From contig NZ_LWAE01000002.1 of NCBI RefSeq assembly GCF_001623875.1, forward strand, positions 496,001 through 560,000: a stretch of 64,000 bases of DNA, in the 5' to 3' direction. Below are positions 26,033-36,237 of the stretch, one piece after another (position 1 is the stretch's first letter; the number at the start of each line of letters is the position of its first letter). The notes beneath the pieces were generated by a model. It was not told the origin of the DNA. It was given only the letters and a program-made list of their open reading frames with translations, and did not search any database. The stretch is from Clostridium magnum DSM 2767 (GTDB taxonomy: Bacteria; Bacillota; Clostridia; Clostridiales; Clostridiaceae). The position numbers and the translations under genes were made by a program.

Positions 26033-29000
26033 ATGACACACAGAGCAAAGATAAAACATAACTATTTGGCAATATTTATGAGCTTCATTATGATATTCTC
26101 GTCTCTGCTGATAAATGTACAGCCGATTAAAGCGGAGACGACTACACCAACCATTGTTAGCGCAATGACAGATCATATAGGTAAAAAAATAACCTTGACC
26201 TTTGACAAAGATATGGCAGATCCGTCGGGGAGTCAAGGGCTGTTCAACGTATTAGTAAACGGAACTTCTGAATCAGTTACGAGTGTGACTTTGGGTAGTG
26301 ATTTAAAGCAAGTTGTACTGAATATGTCTAAACCAATAGGATATTTGCCAACACCAAAAGTAATTACTTTGAATTATACAAGAGGTAGTGTTGCAGCGGT
26401 AGATGGAAGCTTGCTGGAAAGCTTCACAAATCAGGCGGTAACTAATAATGTTATTTATTTGCAAATGGTTGATTTTGATTCAACTGCTACAGAAATTGGA
26501 TATGATACAGATACATCAGATCCATTAAACCCTACATTGAAATATAAATATGATAATAAGGTAGATTATGACAATGTTAAGTTAGCATGGTATTTGGTCA
26601 ATGGATTTTTTAACCCCATGGTAGATGACCTTAACAATCATGTGGAATTTTATGAAAAAGACAGTGGAGCTAAAGTAGTACTTCCAAATATACTAACCAG
26701 ACCGAATAGCGCCGCAACCTATATAGACGGAACTACTAAAAATCAACAGATAGTAACAGACTGGTATTTCTGGCAGATACAAAACCATGCACCTTTGGGA
26801 TTAGACTTGGTAAGTCAAGCTCTTAAGCCTTCTACCACTTATGTGATTAAAATAGACAAAGGTTTTGTATTTAATAATGGTCTCACTACTACAATGACTT
26901 ATTATTTTGAGTTTACCACTACAGCAGACTCCTCAACTAAGCCTTGTTGGGAAACTGGTAGCAGTGTTACAGCATCTAATGTGACTGAGAACAGCCTGAC
27001 TCTAGGATGGCCAACAGCACAGGATAATCACGGTGTAACAAGCTATAACATATACAAGAATGATGTGCTTTTGACTACAGTAGATGGAAGCACTACATCA
27101 TATGATGTTTCTAATCTTTCATCTGGAACAAAATACAAGTTCAAGGTGGAGGCAGTGGATTTTGCTAATAACCATAGTAGTGAATGTCTTGAAGTGTCAC
27201 AAGTAACACTAGGGACACCAGCAGCACCTGCAGTAGCAGCAGATGATGTAAATAATACTATTACTGGTATTGATACAACGATGGAATTCAAAGTGGATAG
27301 CGCTGAAGGATATAATCAATATAATGGATCAAACTTGCCAGATTTAAGTGGAGAACATACAGTTTTAGTAAGAGTAGCAGCAGCAGGAAACAATCCAGCA
27401 GGAGAAGATACAACATTAAGATTTACAACACCACTAACCATTGTTAGTGCAGAGACAGATCATATAGGTAAAAAAATAACTTTGACCTTTGACAGATCTA
27501 TGAAAGATCCAGCAGGAACACAAGATCAGTTCACAGTAATGGCGAAATCAATAACGGCATTGCCTCCAGTAGGTGGGAAGCCTAAAAATGATTATGTATC
27601 CGCGGCTGTACCTGTTACAAGCGTAGTTTTAGGCAGCGATCCGAAACAAATAATACTAAGTATGTCAAAGTGGGTTTCTGGTCCGATTACTGTCAGTTAT
27701 ACAAAGGGCAGCGTAGAAGCAGCAGATGAGATTTTGTTAGAAAGTTTTTCCAGTAAGTCAGTGACAGATAATAATGTTACCACTGGGGAAATGGTTGCTT
27801 TTGATTCTGAAGCTGCAGAAATTGGATATGATACAGATACATCAGATCCATTAAACCCTAAATTGAAATTTAAATACGATAATCTAATAGATTATGATAA
27901 TGTGCAACTAGCATGGTATTTTTATAATGGATTTCCTGGAACTAAAATGGATGGTAATGTAAGAGATTATGTAGAATTTCGTGAAAAAGACAGTGGAGAA
28001 AAGGTAGTACTTCCAAATTTACTTATCTATGATGGTTCGGCAACCTATAAAGATGGAACCCAACAACCTCAAAGAATATTAACAGACTGGTATTTTTGGC
28101 AAATACAACATTATGTGCCTTTAGGGCTAAACCTAGTAAGTAAGTCACTAAAGCCTTCTACCACTTATGTAGTTGAAATAAAGAAAGGTTTTCAATTTAA
28201 TAATGGATCAAGCATAAAGAAAACTTACTCCTTTGAATTTACCACTACAGCAGACTCCTCAAGCAAGCCTTATTGGACAAGCGGCAGTAGTCTTGTAGCT
28301 TCTAATGTTACTGAAAACAGTATGACTCTAGTATGGCCAGCAGCACAGGATAATCACGGTGTAACAAGTTATAACATATACAAGAATGATACACTTTTAA
28401 CTACAGTGGATGGAAGTACTACATCATATGATGTTTCTAATCTTTCATCTGGAACAGAATACAAATTCAAGGTAGAGGCAGTGGATTTTGCTAATAACCA
28501 TAGTAGTGAATGTCTTGAGGTAACTCAAGTAACACCGACAGCACCAACAGCGCCACCAGCACCAATTGTAACTAACGATGATACTGCAAATACAGTATTA
28601 GGAATGACGGCAGGAATGGAATATAGCTTAGATGGCGCTGGATATGTAGCATATGATGCAGATACATTTAGTGCAATAGACTTCAGTGGAAATCATACAT
28701 TGTTTGTAAGAGTAGCAGCAGAAGGAGCTAATCCAGCAGGAGATGTTACAACATTAACTTTTACAGCTAATGAACCAACAATAGTAAATGTAACAGGAAT
28801 AACTTTAGACAAGACAAATGCTACAGTGCAATTAGGCAAAAACATTACTTTAACTGTAACAGTGTTGCCAGATAACGCAACAAATAAAAATGTAACATGG
28901 AGTTCAAGTAATTCTGATGTAGCAACAGTAGATCAGACAGGAAAAGTTACAGCTGTAAAAGAAGGAAAAGCTACAATAACAGCAACTACAGAGGATGGAA

Positions 29001-29356
29001 ACATAACAAAACAGTGTGAAGTAACAGTAATTATCGATGAATGTTTTATAGCAACGGCAGCATATGGTTCTAAATTCCAACCATCAGTTCAATTGTTAAG
29101 ACATTTTAGAGATGATTACTTGCTAACTAATAATATTGGATCAGCTTTTGTTAAGTTCTATTATAAAAATTCACCACCTATAGCTAATTTTATAGCACAT
29201 AATGAAGTACTAAAGACTACTGTAAGAGCATTTTTAACTCCTTTCGTAGCAGCTGTTTATGGATTATATCATCCTATAGTTGCTTGTATGGCTTTAGTAT
29301 TAATATGTATGTTAGTTTTAGTGAAAAGGAAATACAAGTTCCATAATAAATTATAG
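26033..29356 (+). CDS. Large Ig-like/FN3 surface protein with CFI-box C-terminus
   Basis: The 1107-residue protein has a signal peptide (to residue 34) and then a duplicated block. Each block is an SbsA-type Ig-like domain (38-140; 468-580), a 150-residue domain of unknown type (148-298; 590-738; motif DWYFWQIQ), a fibronectin type III domain (305-390; 745-835) and a short beta module (393-460; 845-915). A Big_2 domain (about 920-1000) and the C-terminal CFI box (CFIATAAYGS near residue 1003, then SPPIANFI and a hydrophobic end) follow. It lacks CWB2 repeats, so anchoring is by the C-terminal helix. The ribosome binding site is AAGGGGGGGA. It belongs to the codirectional surface/ECF block. 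Confidence 0.86.
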   Translation: MTHRAKIKHNYLAIFMSFIMIFSSLLINVQPIKAETTTPTIVSAMTDHIGKKITLTFDKDMADPSGSQGLFNVLVNGTSESVTSVTLGSDLKQVVLNMSKPIGYLPTPKVITLNYTRGSVAAVDGSLLESFTNQAVTNNVIYLQMVDFDSTATEIGYDTDTSDPLNPTLKYKYDNKVDYDNVKLAWYLVNGFFNPMVDDLNNHVEFYEKDSGAKVVLPNILTRPNSAATYIDGTTKNQQIVTDWYFWQIQNHAPLGLDLVSQALKPSTTYVIKIDKGFVFNNGLTTTMTYYFEFTTTADSSTKPCWETGSSVTASNVTENSLTLGWPTAQDNHGVTSYNIYKNDVLLTTVDGSTTSYDVSNLSSGTKYKFKVEAVDFANNHSSECLEVSQVTLGTPAAPAVAADDVNNTITGIDTTMEFKVDSAEGYNQYNGSNLPDLSGEHTVLVRVAAAGNNPAGEDTTLRFTTPLTIVSAETDHIGKKITLTFDRSMKDPAGTQDQFTVMAKSITALPPVGGKPKNDYVSAAVPVTSVVLGSDPKQIILSMSKWVSGPITVSYTKGSVEAADEILLESFSSKSVTDNNVTTGEMVAFDSEAAEIGYDTDTSDPLNPKLKFKYDNLIDYDNVQLAWYFYNGFPGTKMDGNVRDYVEFREKDSGEKVVLPNLLIYDGSATYKDGTQQPQRILTDWYFWQIQHYVPLGLNLVSKSLKPSTTYVVEIKKGFQFNNGSSIKKTYSFEFTTTADSSSKPYWTSGSSLVASNVTENSMTLVWPAAQDNHGVTSYNIYKNDTLLTTVDGSTTSYDVSNLSSGTEYKFKVEAVDFANNHSSECLEVTQVTPTAPTAPPAPIVTNDDTANTVLGMTAGMEYSLDGAGYVAYDADTFSAIDFSGNHTLFVRVAAEGANPAGDVTTLTFTANEPTIVNVTGITLDKTNATVQLGKNITLTVTVLPDNATNKNVTWSSSNSDVATVDQTGKVTAVKEGKATITATTEDGNITKQCEVTVIIDECFIATAAYGSKFQPSVQLLRHFRDDYLLTNNIGSAFVKFYYKNSPPIANFIAHNEVLKTTVRAFLTPFVAAVYGLYHPIVACMALVLICMLVLVKRKYKFHNKL

Positions 29357-29418
29357 AAAAATATTTTTATTATAGAATTTAAACTTACAAGATAAAACAA
29401 AGATTTTAAAATAAGCTC

Positions 29419-29455
29419 TAGGCACGAAAATTCACAATGTGGATTTTCGTGCCTA
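29419..29455. terminator. Inverted repeat between surface genes, probable terminator
   Basis: AGGCACGAAAAT (29420-29431) pairs with ATTTTCGTGCCT (29443-29454). A similar CTAGG...CCTAG hairpin lies at 33403, before the next surface gene. Both are followed by AAATTTAAGT, so hairpin and leader were duplicated with the genes. There is no T-run after the stem, so an attenuator or mRNA-processing role is possible. Confidence 0.6.
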
Positions 29456-29499
29456 AAATAAAATTTAAGTCACCGACTTAAATAGATAGGTGGTTTTAT

Positions 29500-32400
29500 A
29501 TGAAATATAGAATAAAAAATCAAAAATCAAAAAAACAGCAATCCTTTTTAGCATTAATATTAACTATGATTATGCTGTTCTCATCTCTTCTGGTGAATAT
29601 AAAGCCAGTGAGGGCAGATGCATCTGCACCAGCAATCATAAGTGCAAGTACAGATCGTATGGGTAAAAAAATAACCTTGACCTTTGACAGATCAATGAAA
29701 GATCCTTCAGGAACACAAGATCAGTTTGCAGTCTCTATAACTGGTGGCGCTACTACATCTATGCCTGTTACGAGTGTAGCTTTAGGTAGTGATGAAAAAC
29801 AAATACAACTGAATTTGTCTAAATCAATAGCATATTCATCCTCACTAAATATTGCTCTTGATTATACAAAAGGCAGTATTGAAGCAGAGGATGGAACCTT
29901 TTTAGATAGTTTTGTAAGTAAGCCGGTTAGCAGCAGTATCCTTTCAGGGTTAAATATAATTGATTTTGATTCCACTGCTACTGAAATCGGCTATGATACA
30001 TCAGATCCAGAAAATCCTATATTGAAATATCAATACGATAATTTGATGGATTATAACAATGTGAAGTTAGCTTGGTATTTTACAAATGGGTTTTTTAGAA
30101 CTTTTGAAAGTAATTTAGCAAATTATGTGAAGTTCTACGAAAAAAATACTGGTACAGTAGTTGACCTTCCTAATGAAGTTACTGTTGGAATAAATCCAGA
30201 AACGGGTGAACTTACTAATCGATATATGGAAATTACTGACTGGTATTTCTGGCAAATTCAAAATCGAGCTCCTTTAGGACTAGACCTAAAAAGTACAGTG
30301 CTTAAGCCTTCAACCACTTATGTAATTGAAATAGATAAAGGTTTTACATTTAATAATGAAAATAAGACCACAATGACTTATTATTTTGAGTTTACTACTA
30401 AAGCAGATCCATCCAATACTGCAACTGACATAAACATTGACAGTCCTAATAATATTATTGAGATTGCATCTACACCGGTAGATGAACAATTTACTTCAAC
30501 GGTTTATGACCAGAGTGGGAACCAATTGTCAGGACAGAATATCAATTGGACAGTAGCTGATAATCCTATAGGTATAAGTATCAGTAATACAGGAGTTCTA
30601 ACCGTTCAGCCCTTTGCATCTCCAGGTACTATCACCATTAAGGGGACAGCAATTGGAACCACTGTTTCAAGTACCAAGCAGGTTGTAATAAAAGAGCATG
30701 CTATTTCATCTGATGTTACTACAGCTGCAGGTATTTCTAATGATGTGGTGATGACTACTTCCTCTAGCAGTATTGTAGCTATTGATAATCAATTACTTCA
30801 AGAAATTAAAGATAAAACTATGGTTTTAACTAATAGTAACAATGTAAAGCTTCAATTAAAACCAGCGGATCTTATATTAGGGACAAGTACTCTTAATGAT
30901 ATAACACAACTTCAAATTGGAAGTATTTCAGTAGATGAAGCAACCAAAACACAATTAATTACAGACAGCACATTGAGTAATCTTTCAGGAGGTACTTTCA
31001 GCTCTGCTGCTGTTCCTTTCAAGTTAAGTGCTGCAGCTATTTTAAGTAGCGATGTGCAGCAAATAACAAGCTTTAATAATCCTGTTACAGTATCTATTCC
31101 TGTACCTTCAGGATTAAGTTTGTCAGATAATCAGACTCTAAGAGCTTGTCGCTTCAATACCACCACCGGTAAATGGGAAGACAAGGCTTCCGCTGCCATA
31201 AGTGATGGATTTATAACTTTTGATACTTCAGAATTTAGTTATTGGACTGTGATGATTAAAACTGTAAGCAGTAGTGGAGTAGGTTCTGGTGGCAACTCAG
31301 GAGGAAGTTCTAGTGGAAGTACTACCAATCCTACTTCAGGCAATGGAACAGGAATTGGCTTTGGTGTTGGCATTCCTAAGCCATTAAAGTATGTTGGATC
31401 GTACCTGACTACAATTACTAATGACGTTTCGTCAACTGGAGCATCTGTAGATAATAGCACTAGTGTTCCACTTTTGCCAACTATAAAAATGGTGTTTGAT
31501 AAGAATTTGGCTAACTCAGTTGTATGGAAACAGAATAAAGCTTGTTTTACTTTAGAGGATAGTTCTGGAGAGACAGTACCCATAGATGTTTTTTGTATAG
31601 ATGATGGGATGGATTTTGAAACTGGGGAGATTACTGGTGAGGGGAATTTTGAGGAAAGACGTAATGTGTTTATTAAGCCAGTAAGTTCTTTAACCCCTGG
31701 GGAAACTTATAAAATTATAGTGAGTCCTAAGCTTTTAGCTAGAAACATGGGTTCAGTTCTTAGTGATACTACAAATGGTAAAGGAGTTGTTGTTACTTTC
31801 ACCACAGTGAAGGATGGAGCAGTAGGGGCAACTGCAAATACACCTTCAGTAAGTATTTCTGTAGAAACTAAAACAGACAGCAACTCAAATGTGGTAGCTA
31901 CAGTGGATTCATCAAAAATTAAGGATAATGTAATTAACGAAATCCAAATTAAGGAGCCAAAGCCTGAAAGTAGGATTCAGGTGCAGATACCTGTAGATGC
32001 TGTGAAGAAGGGATTAGCAGGCTTTGGAATTAATACTGACTCAGTTAAATTGAACATACCAGCAGGTGTAATAGATGCAAGCAGCTTAAGTAACGGTACA
32101 ATACTGCAGATTTCTAAGAATCTAATGCCTACAGCTGATGCTGCGACATTATTAGCAAATGTACCTCAGGGAACTAAGAATATTGGTAAGGTCTTTACTT
32201 TCAGTATGGCTGTTTGTGACAGTAACAATAATGTAATAAACGATATTCATAATTTTGCAGGCGATAAAAGCGTGGCAGTAACAATCAACCTTAGCAGTGA
32301 TGATATTAAAGGAATGGATACATCAAAAATTTCTGGATTTTATTTTGATGTTGATTCCAAGAGTTGGGTAGATATTGGCGGCAGCTTTGACGAAAAATCA

Positions 32401-33381
32401 ATGACATATACCTTTAATACTACTCACTTTACGGACTTTACTATTATGGAAAAGTCTTCAGCCTTACTAGAAAATATAAAAAGGTTAGCGGGAGTTGATA
32501 GAATAGGGACTTCCATAGCAATTGCTAAAGAACAATTTAAAGATAAAGCACCGGACGCAGTTGTATTAACTACAGCAAATAGTTTCCCGGATGCACTATC
32601 AGGTGAAGGATTAGCTTATAAGTATAATGCACCAATGCTTTTAATAAATAAATCTGTCAATGAAAGTAAAAATGTGCTTGATTACATCACCAGTACTTTA
32701 AGTAAAGATAAAAACATTTATATATTAGGAGGCGCAGGAGTAGTGGGTGATGATGTTTCGGATTATTTAATCTCTCAGGGATATAAGGTAGTCAGAATTG
32801 CCGGTAATGACCGTTATGAAACAAACCAGAAGATTTTTGATACTCTAAATGTAACTACAGGGACTTCTATTGTTTTAGCAAATGGAAATGGCTTTGCAGA
32901 TGCACTCGGTGTATCAAGTATTGCAGCATTAAAGGGCTATCCAGTGTTATTAAGTGAAAAGAATAACCTATCAACTAATGTTATAAATGATATAGCTAAT
33001 ATACAGCCAACAAACCTGTACATTATAGGAGGAATAGGATCACTTAGTGCTGATATTGAAGCTCAGATTAAAAATATGAATGGAAACATAAATATAGTAA
33101 GGTTAGGTGGAAATGACAGATACGAAACTTCAATGAAGATAGCAGAGTATTTTAACTTAGATACTGATAATATAACTATAGCTAGCGGAAGTGATTTTCC
33201 AGATGCTTTAAGTGGAGCTGTGCTAGCTGCAAGGAGAAATTCAGGTATACTGCTTATAGATAATACAGATACAACTAGGCAAAAAGATTTATTAAATAAA
33301 CGGGATGTAAAGAATGTAATTGTATTTGGGGGAGAAGGAGTAATAAGCAGTGATATAGCAAATTCATTAATGGAGAAGTAA
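29500..33381 (+). CDS. CWB2-anchored Ig-like surface protein
   Basis: The 1293-residue protein has a signal peptide (to residue 39), an SbsA-type domain (45-145), the DWYFWQIQ domain (about 158-310), an Ig-like segment (310-400) and a 180-residue region with a ZU5-like feel (405-585). A Gly/Ser linker, a second SbsA-type domain (625-770) paralogous to the 24145 protein, and a 190-residue domain starting DSNSNVVATVDSS (793-985) follow. Three CWB2 repeats complete it (995-1293: VDRIGTSIAIAK, NDRYETNQKIFD, NDRYETSMKIAEYF). CWB2 triplets bind the secondary cell wall polymer. It should lie on the cell surface next to the transporter encoded downstream. Confidence 0.9.
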   Translation: MKYRIKNQKSKKQQSFLALILTMIMLFSSLLVNIKPVRADASAPAIISASTDRMGKKITLTFDRSMKDPSGTQDQFAVSITGGATTSMPVTSVALGSDEKQIQLNLSKSIAYSSSLNIALDYTKGSIEAEDGTFLDSFVSKPVSSSILSGLNIIDFDSTATEIGYDTSDPENPILKYQYDNLMDYNNVKLAWYFTNGFFRTFESNLANYVKFYEKNTGTVVDLPNEVTVGINPETGELTNRYMEITDWYFWQIQNRAPLGLDLKSTVLKPSTTYVIEIDKGFTFNNENKTTMTYYFEFTTKADPSNTATDINIDSPNNIIEIASTPVDEQFTSTVYDQSGNQLSGQNINWTVADNPIGISISNTGVLTVQPFASPGTITIKGTAIGTTVSSTKQVVIKEHAISSDVTTAAGISNDVVMTTSSSSIVAIDNQLLQEIKDKTMVLTNSNNVKLQLKPADLILGTSTLNDITQLQIGSISVDEATKTQLITDSTLSNLSGGTFSSAAVPFKLSAAAILSSDVQQITSFNNPVTVSIPVPSGLSLSDNQTLRACRFNTTTGKWEDKASAAISDGFITFDTSEFSYWTVMIKTVSSSGVGSGGNSGGSSSGSTTNPTSGNGTGIGFGVGIPKPLKYVGSYLTTITNDVSSTGASVDNSTSVPLLPTIKMVFDKNLANSVVWKQNKACFTLEDSSGETVPIDVFCIDDGMDFETGEITGEGNFEERRNVFIKPVSSLTPGETYKIIVSPKLLARNMGSVLSDTTNGKGVVVTFTTVKDGAVGATANTPSVSISVETKTDSNSNVVATVDSSKIKDNVINEIQIKEPKPESRIQVQIPVDAVKKGLAGFGINTDSVKLNIPAGVIDASSLSNGTILQISKNLMPTADAATLLANVPQGTKNIGKVFTFSMAVCDSNNNVINDIHNFAGDKSVAVTINLSSDDIKGMDTSKISGFYFDVDSKSWVDIGGSFDEKSMTYTFNTTHFTDFTIMEKSSALLENIKRLAGVDRIGTSIAIAKEQFKDKAPDAVVLTTANSFPDALSGEGLAYKYNAPMLLINKSVNESKNVLDYITSTLSKDKNIYILGGAGVVGDDVSDYLISQGYKVVRIAGNDRYETNQKIFDTLNVTTGTSIVLANGNGFADALGVSSIAALKGYPVLLSEKNNLSTNVINDIANIQPTNLYIIGGIGSLSADIEAQIKNMNGNINIVRLGGNDRYETSMKIAEYFNLDTDNITIASGSDFPDALSGAVLAARRNSGILLIDNTDTTRQKDLLNKRDVKNVIVFGGEGVISSDIANSLMEK

Positions 33382-33402
33382 GTTATACAATATAAAAAGG
33401 TC

Positions 33403-33439
33403 CTAGGTACTAAACTCATCATAGGAGTTTAGTGCCTAG
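33403..33439. terminator. Inverted repeat between surface genes, probable terminator
   Basis: CTAGGTACTAAACTC (33403-33417) pairs with GAGTTTAGTGCCTAG (33425-33439) through one G-T pair. It is the counterpart of the hairpin at 29419. An ATG directly after it (33440) has no ribosome binding site. Confidence 0.6.
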
Positions 33440-33472
33440 ATGAAATTTAAGTTTCAGACTTTAAGGAATGGG

Positions 33473-35293
33473 GTGGTTATTATAAAATGCAAAATAAATA
33501 ATGAAAGAACAAAAAAACAGCAGTCCTTTTTAGCTTTATTATTAACTGTAATAATGTTGTTCTCATCTCTACTATTAAATACTCAGCCTGTAAGAGCAAA
33601 TACCAATGCACCTACTATTGTAAGTGTAAGTACAGATCATATAGGTAAAAAAATAACCTTGGCCTTTGATAGAGCTATGGCAGATCCTTCAGGAACTGAA
33701 GATCAGTTTACAGTGTCAGTAAATGCAGGTAAAATTACTTATACTTATCCTGTTATAGACGTTGCTATGAGTAGTGACAAAAAACAAATAATACTGAATC
33801 TATCCGTTCTCAAAGGATACGTGCCAACAGATGTGATTACTCTAAGCTATACAAAGGGCAGTATTGCAGCAGAGGATGGAACGCTGCTGGAGAGTTTTAC
33901 TGATATGAAGATAAATGGTAATTTTGTATCAGGAGTTAACTTGGTTGATATTGAGCCATCAGCTACTGAAATTGAATATGATCCGTCTGTACCAAAATTG
34001 AAATATCGTTTTGATAATTTAATGGATTATGACGATATAAATCTTGCTATATATCTTACTAATGGCTTTTTCAATACTTTTGTAGATAACTTGAATAATT
34101 ATGTGAAGTTTTATGAGAAGGAAACTGGTACTATAGTGTCACTGCCGAATAAAGTTACACAGCCAATTGCTAATAGATACATGGAAGTTACTGACTGGTA
34201 CTTTAAACAAGTTCAGGGCAGGGTTCCGTTAGGTTTGTATTTGAAAAGCACATTTCTTAAACCTTCTACTACTTATATTATTGAAGTACAAAAGGGTTTT
34301 ACCTTTAATAACGATAATAAGACTACAATGACATATTCTTTTGAATTTACTACCACAGAACATTCCACAGCAAGTGTGCCTAGGAATTTGCAAAGGATAG
34401 CGGGAAGTAGTAGAACAGAGACTTCCATAGCAATTGCTAAAGAAGAATTTAAGGATAAAGCACCGGATGCAGTTGTATTGACTACGGCAAATGGTTTTCC
34501 AGATGCACTGTCTGGTGCAGGATTAGCCTATAAATATAATGCACCAATGCTCCTGGTAAATAAATCTGTTAATGAAAGTAAAAATGTGCTGGATTACGTT
34601 ATAAACAATTTAAGTAAAGGTAAAAACGTATATATATTAGGCGGTGAAGGTGTTGTCGGTACTGATATTTCAGATTATTTAACCTCCAAAGGGTATAATG
34701 TAATCAGAATTGGCGGTAGTGACCGTTATGAAACAAATCAGAAGATTGTTGATAATTTGAATGTAGCTAAAGGATCAACTATTATTTTAGCATCAGCAGA
34801 TGGTTTTGCAGATGCACTTAGTGTATCAAGTATTGCAGCCCTAAAGGGTTACCCAATATTGTTAAGTGGTAAGGATAGCCTACCAGCCAATGTTGTAAGT
34901 GACATAACTAATATACATCCAGCACACCTGTATATTATAGGAGGAACCGGAGTACTTAGTACTAATATTGAAGAACAGATTAAAAACATAAATGAGAATA
35001 TAAAAATATCAAGATTAAGTGGAAATAACAGATATGAAACTTCAATGAAAATAGTAGATTTCTTTAAATCTACTGGTGATACTGTAACTGTGGCTAGTGG
35101 AACTGATTTTCCAGATGCTTTAAGTGGTGCATTATTAGCTGCAAGAAAAAAAACAGCAATACTGCTTATAGATAATATGGACTTAACTAAACAGAAAGAT
35201 CTACTAAAGAAAAATAGTATAAATAATATAATTATATTTGGTGGAGAAGGGGCAGTAAATAGTAATACAGTAAAAGCATTAACGCAAAAGTAA
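33473..35293 (+). CDS. Short CWB2-anchored Ig-like surface protein
   Basis: The 606-residue protein has a signal peptide (to PVRA near residue 42), one SbsA-type domain (about 48-150), one domain of the DWYF type (about 160-305, here DWYFKQVQ) and three CWB2 repeats (305-606). It is a compact version of the 29500 protein without the middle domains. The frame is open from an ATG at 33440. The GTG at 33473, 5 bases after AAGGA, matches the position of the ATG in the duplicated leader at 29500 and is preferred. Confidence 0.87.
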   Translation: MVIIKCKINNERTKKQQSFLALLLTVIMLFSSLLLNTQPVRANTNAPTIVSVSTDHIGKKITLAFDRAMADPSGTEDQFTVSVNAGKITYTYPVIDVAMSSDKKQIILNLSVLKGYVPTDVITLSYTKGSIAAEDGTLLESFTDMKINGNFVSGVNLVDIEPSATEIEYDPSVPKLKYRFDNLMDYDDINLAIYLTNGFFNTFVDNLNNYVKFYEKETGTIVSLPNKVTQPIANRYMEVTDWYFKQVQGRVPLGLYLKSTFLKPSTTYIIEVQKGFTFNNDNKTTMTYSFEFTTTEHSTASVPRNLQRIAGSSRTETSIAIAKEEFKDKAPDAVVLTTANGFPDALSGAGLAYKYNAPMLLVNKSVNESKNVLDYVINNLSKGKNVYILGGEGVVGTDISDYLTSKGYNVIRIGGSDRYETNQKIVDNLNVAKGSTIILASADGFADALSVSSIAALKGYPILLSGKDSLPANVVSDITNIHPAHLYIIGGTGVLSTNIEEQIKNINENIKISRLSGNNRYETSMKIVDFFKSTGDTVTVASGTDFPDALSGALLAARKKTAILLIDNMDLTKQKDLLKKNSINNIIIFGGEGAVNSNTVKALTQK

Positions 35294-35312
35294 ATAAGCT
35301 AAAAAATTGTAG

Positions 35313-35356
35313 TTTTGGGGAGTACAATCTTAAAATGAGGTTGTAGTCCTCAAAAT
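35313..35356 (+). terminator. Weak inverted repeat before ecfA1
   Basis: TTTTGGGGAGTACAA pairs imperfectly with TTGTAGTCCTCAAAA. It lacks a strong T-run, so read-through into the ecf genes is possible. Confidence 0.4.
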
Positions 35357-35382
35357 CACATATATTCTATATAGGTGAAAAA

Positions 35383-36237
35383 ATGAAGGATAAAGGAATT
35401 ACTTTTAATAATGTATGGAAAAAATTTAGTCCTAATAATTGTACAGAAAATATAGCTTTGAAGAATATTACACTTACTATAGAGCAGGGAGATTTTGTTA
35501 GTATAGTAGGAATGAATGGTTCGGGGAAATCCACACTTGCACGTATGATGAACGGCTTAATTCTTCCTTCAACAGGGGAAGTTGTGATTAATGGAATGAA
35601 TACTATGAATAGAAAGAACATCAAGAAAATAAGAAGCTTAGTTGGTATGGTGTTCCAAAATCCAGACAATCAGATAATTAGTCCTGTTGTTGAAGAGGAT
35701 ATTGCCTTTGGTCCTGTAAATTTAAGACTCCCTTATAGAGAAGTGAAAGAAAGAATTGATTGGGTTTTAGAAGTTTTAAACCTGGAACAATTTAGGTATC
35801 ATTCCCCACATCTTCTATCTGGTGGTCAAAAACAAAAGGTTGCTATTGCATCTGCTTTAGCAATGAAGCCTTCCTATTTAATATTAGATGAGCCTACATC
35901 TATGTTGGATAACGAAAGCAGAAGTGCATTAATAGATGTATTAAAATATTTAAATAAGGAGTTTGGTATAACTATTGTTTTAATTTCTCATCTAATGGAA
36001 GATGTGTCAGAGGCTAATAGATTAATTGTATTAAATAAAGGAGAAATATATCTTGATGATACTCCATGGAAACTGTTTGTTAATCCTGAAAAACTTAAAG
36101 CAATAGGTATTAGTCCGCCTAAAATAGTTTATCTACTTAATAAATTGAGGGAGAGAGGACATAAGATTGATGAAAAGATTGTAACCTTAAATCAAGCGGA
36201 GGAATTTATATGCCAATTATTGAAGCAAAAAACTTAA
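35383..36237 (+). CDS. ecfA1: ECF transporter ATPase EcfA1
   Basis: The 284-residue ABC ATPase has Walker A GMNGSGKST near residue 45, the ECF-type Q-loop FQNPDNQIISPVVEEDIAFG, signature LLSGGQKQK and Walker B YLILDEPTSMLD, with SHLMEDV as the H-loop. The Q-loop sequence is typical of EcfA1 (CbiO-like). It powers uptake with EcfA2 and EcfT. It overlaps ecfA2 by 28 bases, so the three ecf genes are translationally coupled. The ATG follows TAGGTGA. Confidence 0.93.
   Translation: MKDKGITFNNVWKKFSPNNCTENIALKNITLTIEQGDFVSIVGMNGSGKSTLARMMNGLILPSTGEVVINGMNTMNRKNIKKIRSLVGMVFQNPDNQIISPVVEEDIAFGPVNLRLPYREVKERIDWVLEVLNLEQFRYHSPHLLSGGQKQKVAIASALAMKPSYLILDEPTSMLDNESRSALIDVLKYLNKEFGITIVLISHLMEDVSEANRLIVLNKGEIYLDDTPWKLFVNPEKLKAIGISPPKIVYLLNKLRERGHKIDEKIVTLNQAEEFICQLLKQKT

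Noticed and set aside
29419-29455. Hairpin before the 29500 gene as a riboswitch
   Set aside because: It is a simple stem with no conserved aptamer core, and a similar hairpin lies at the end of the next surface gene; terminator or leader hairpin is enough.
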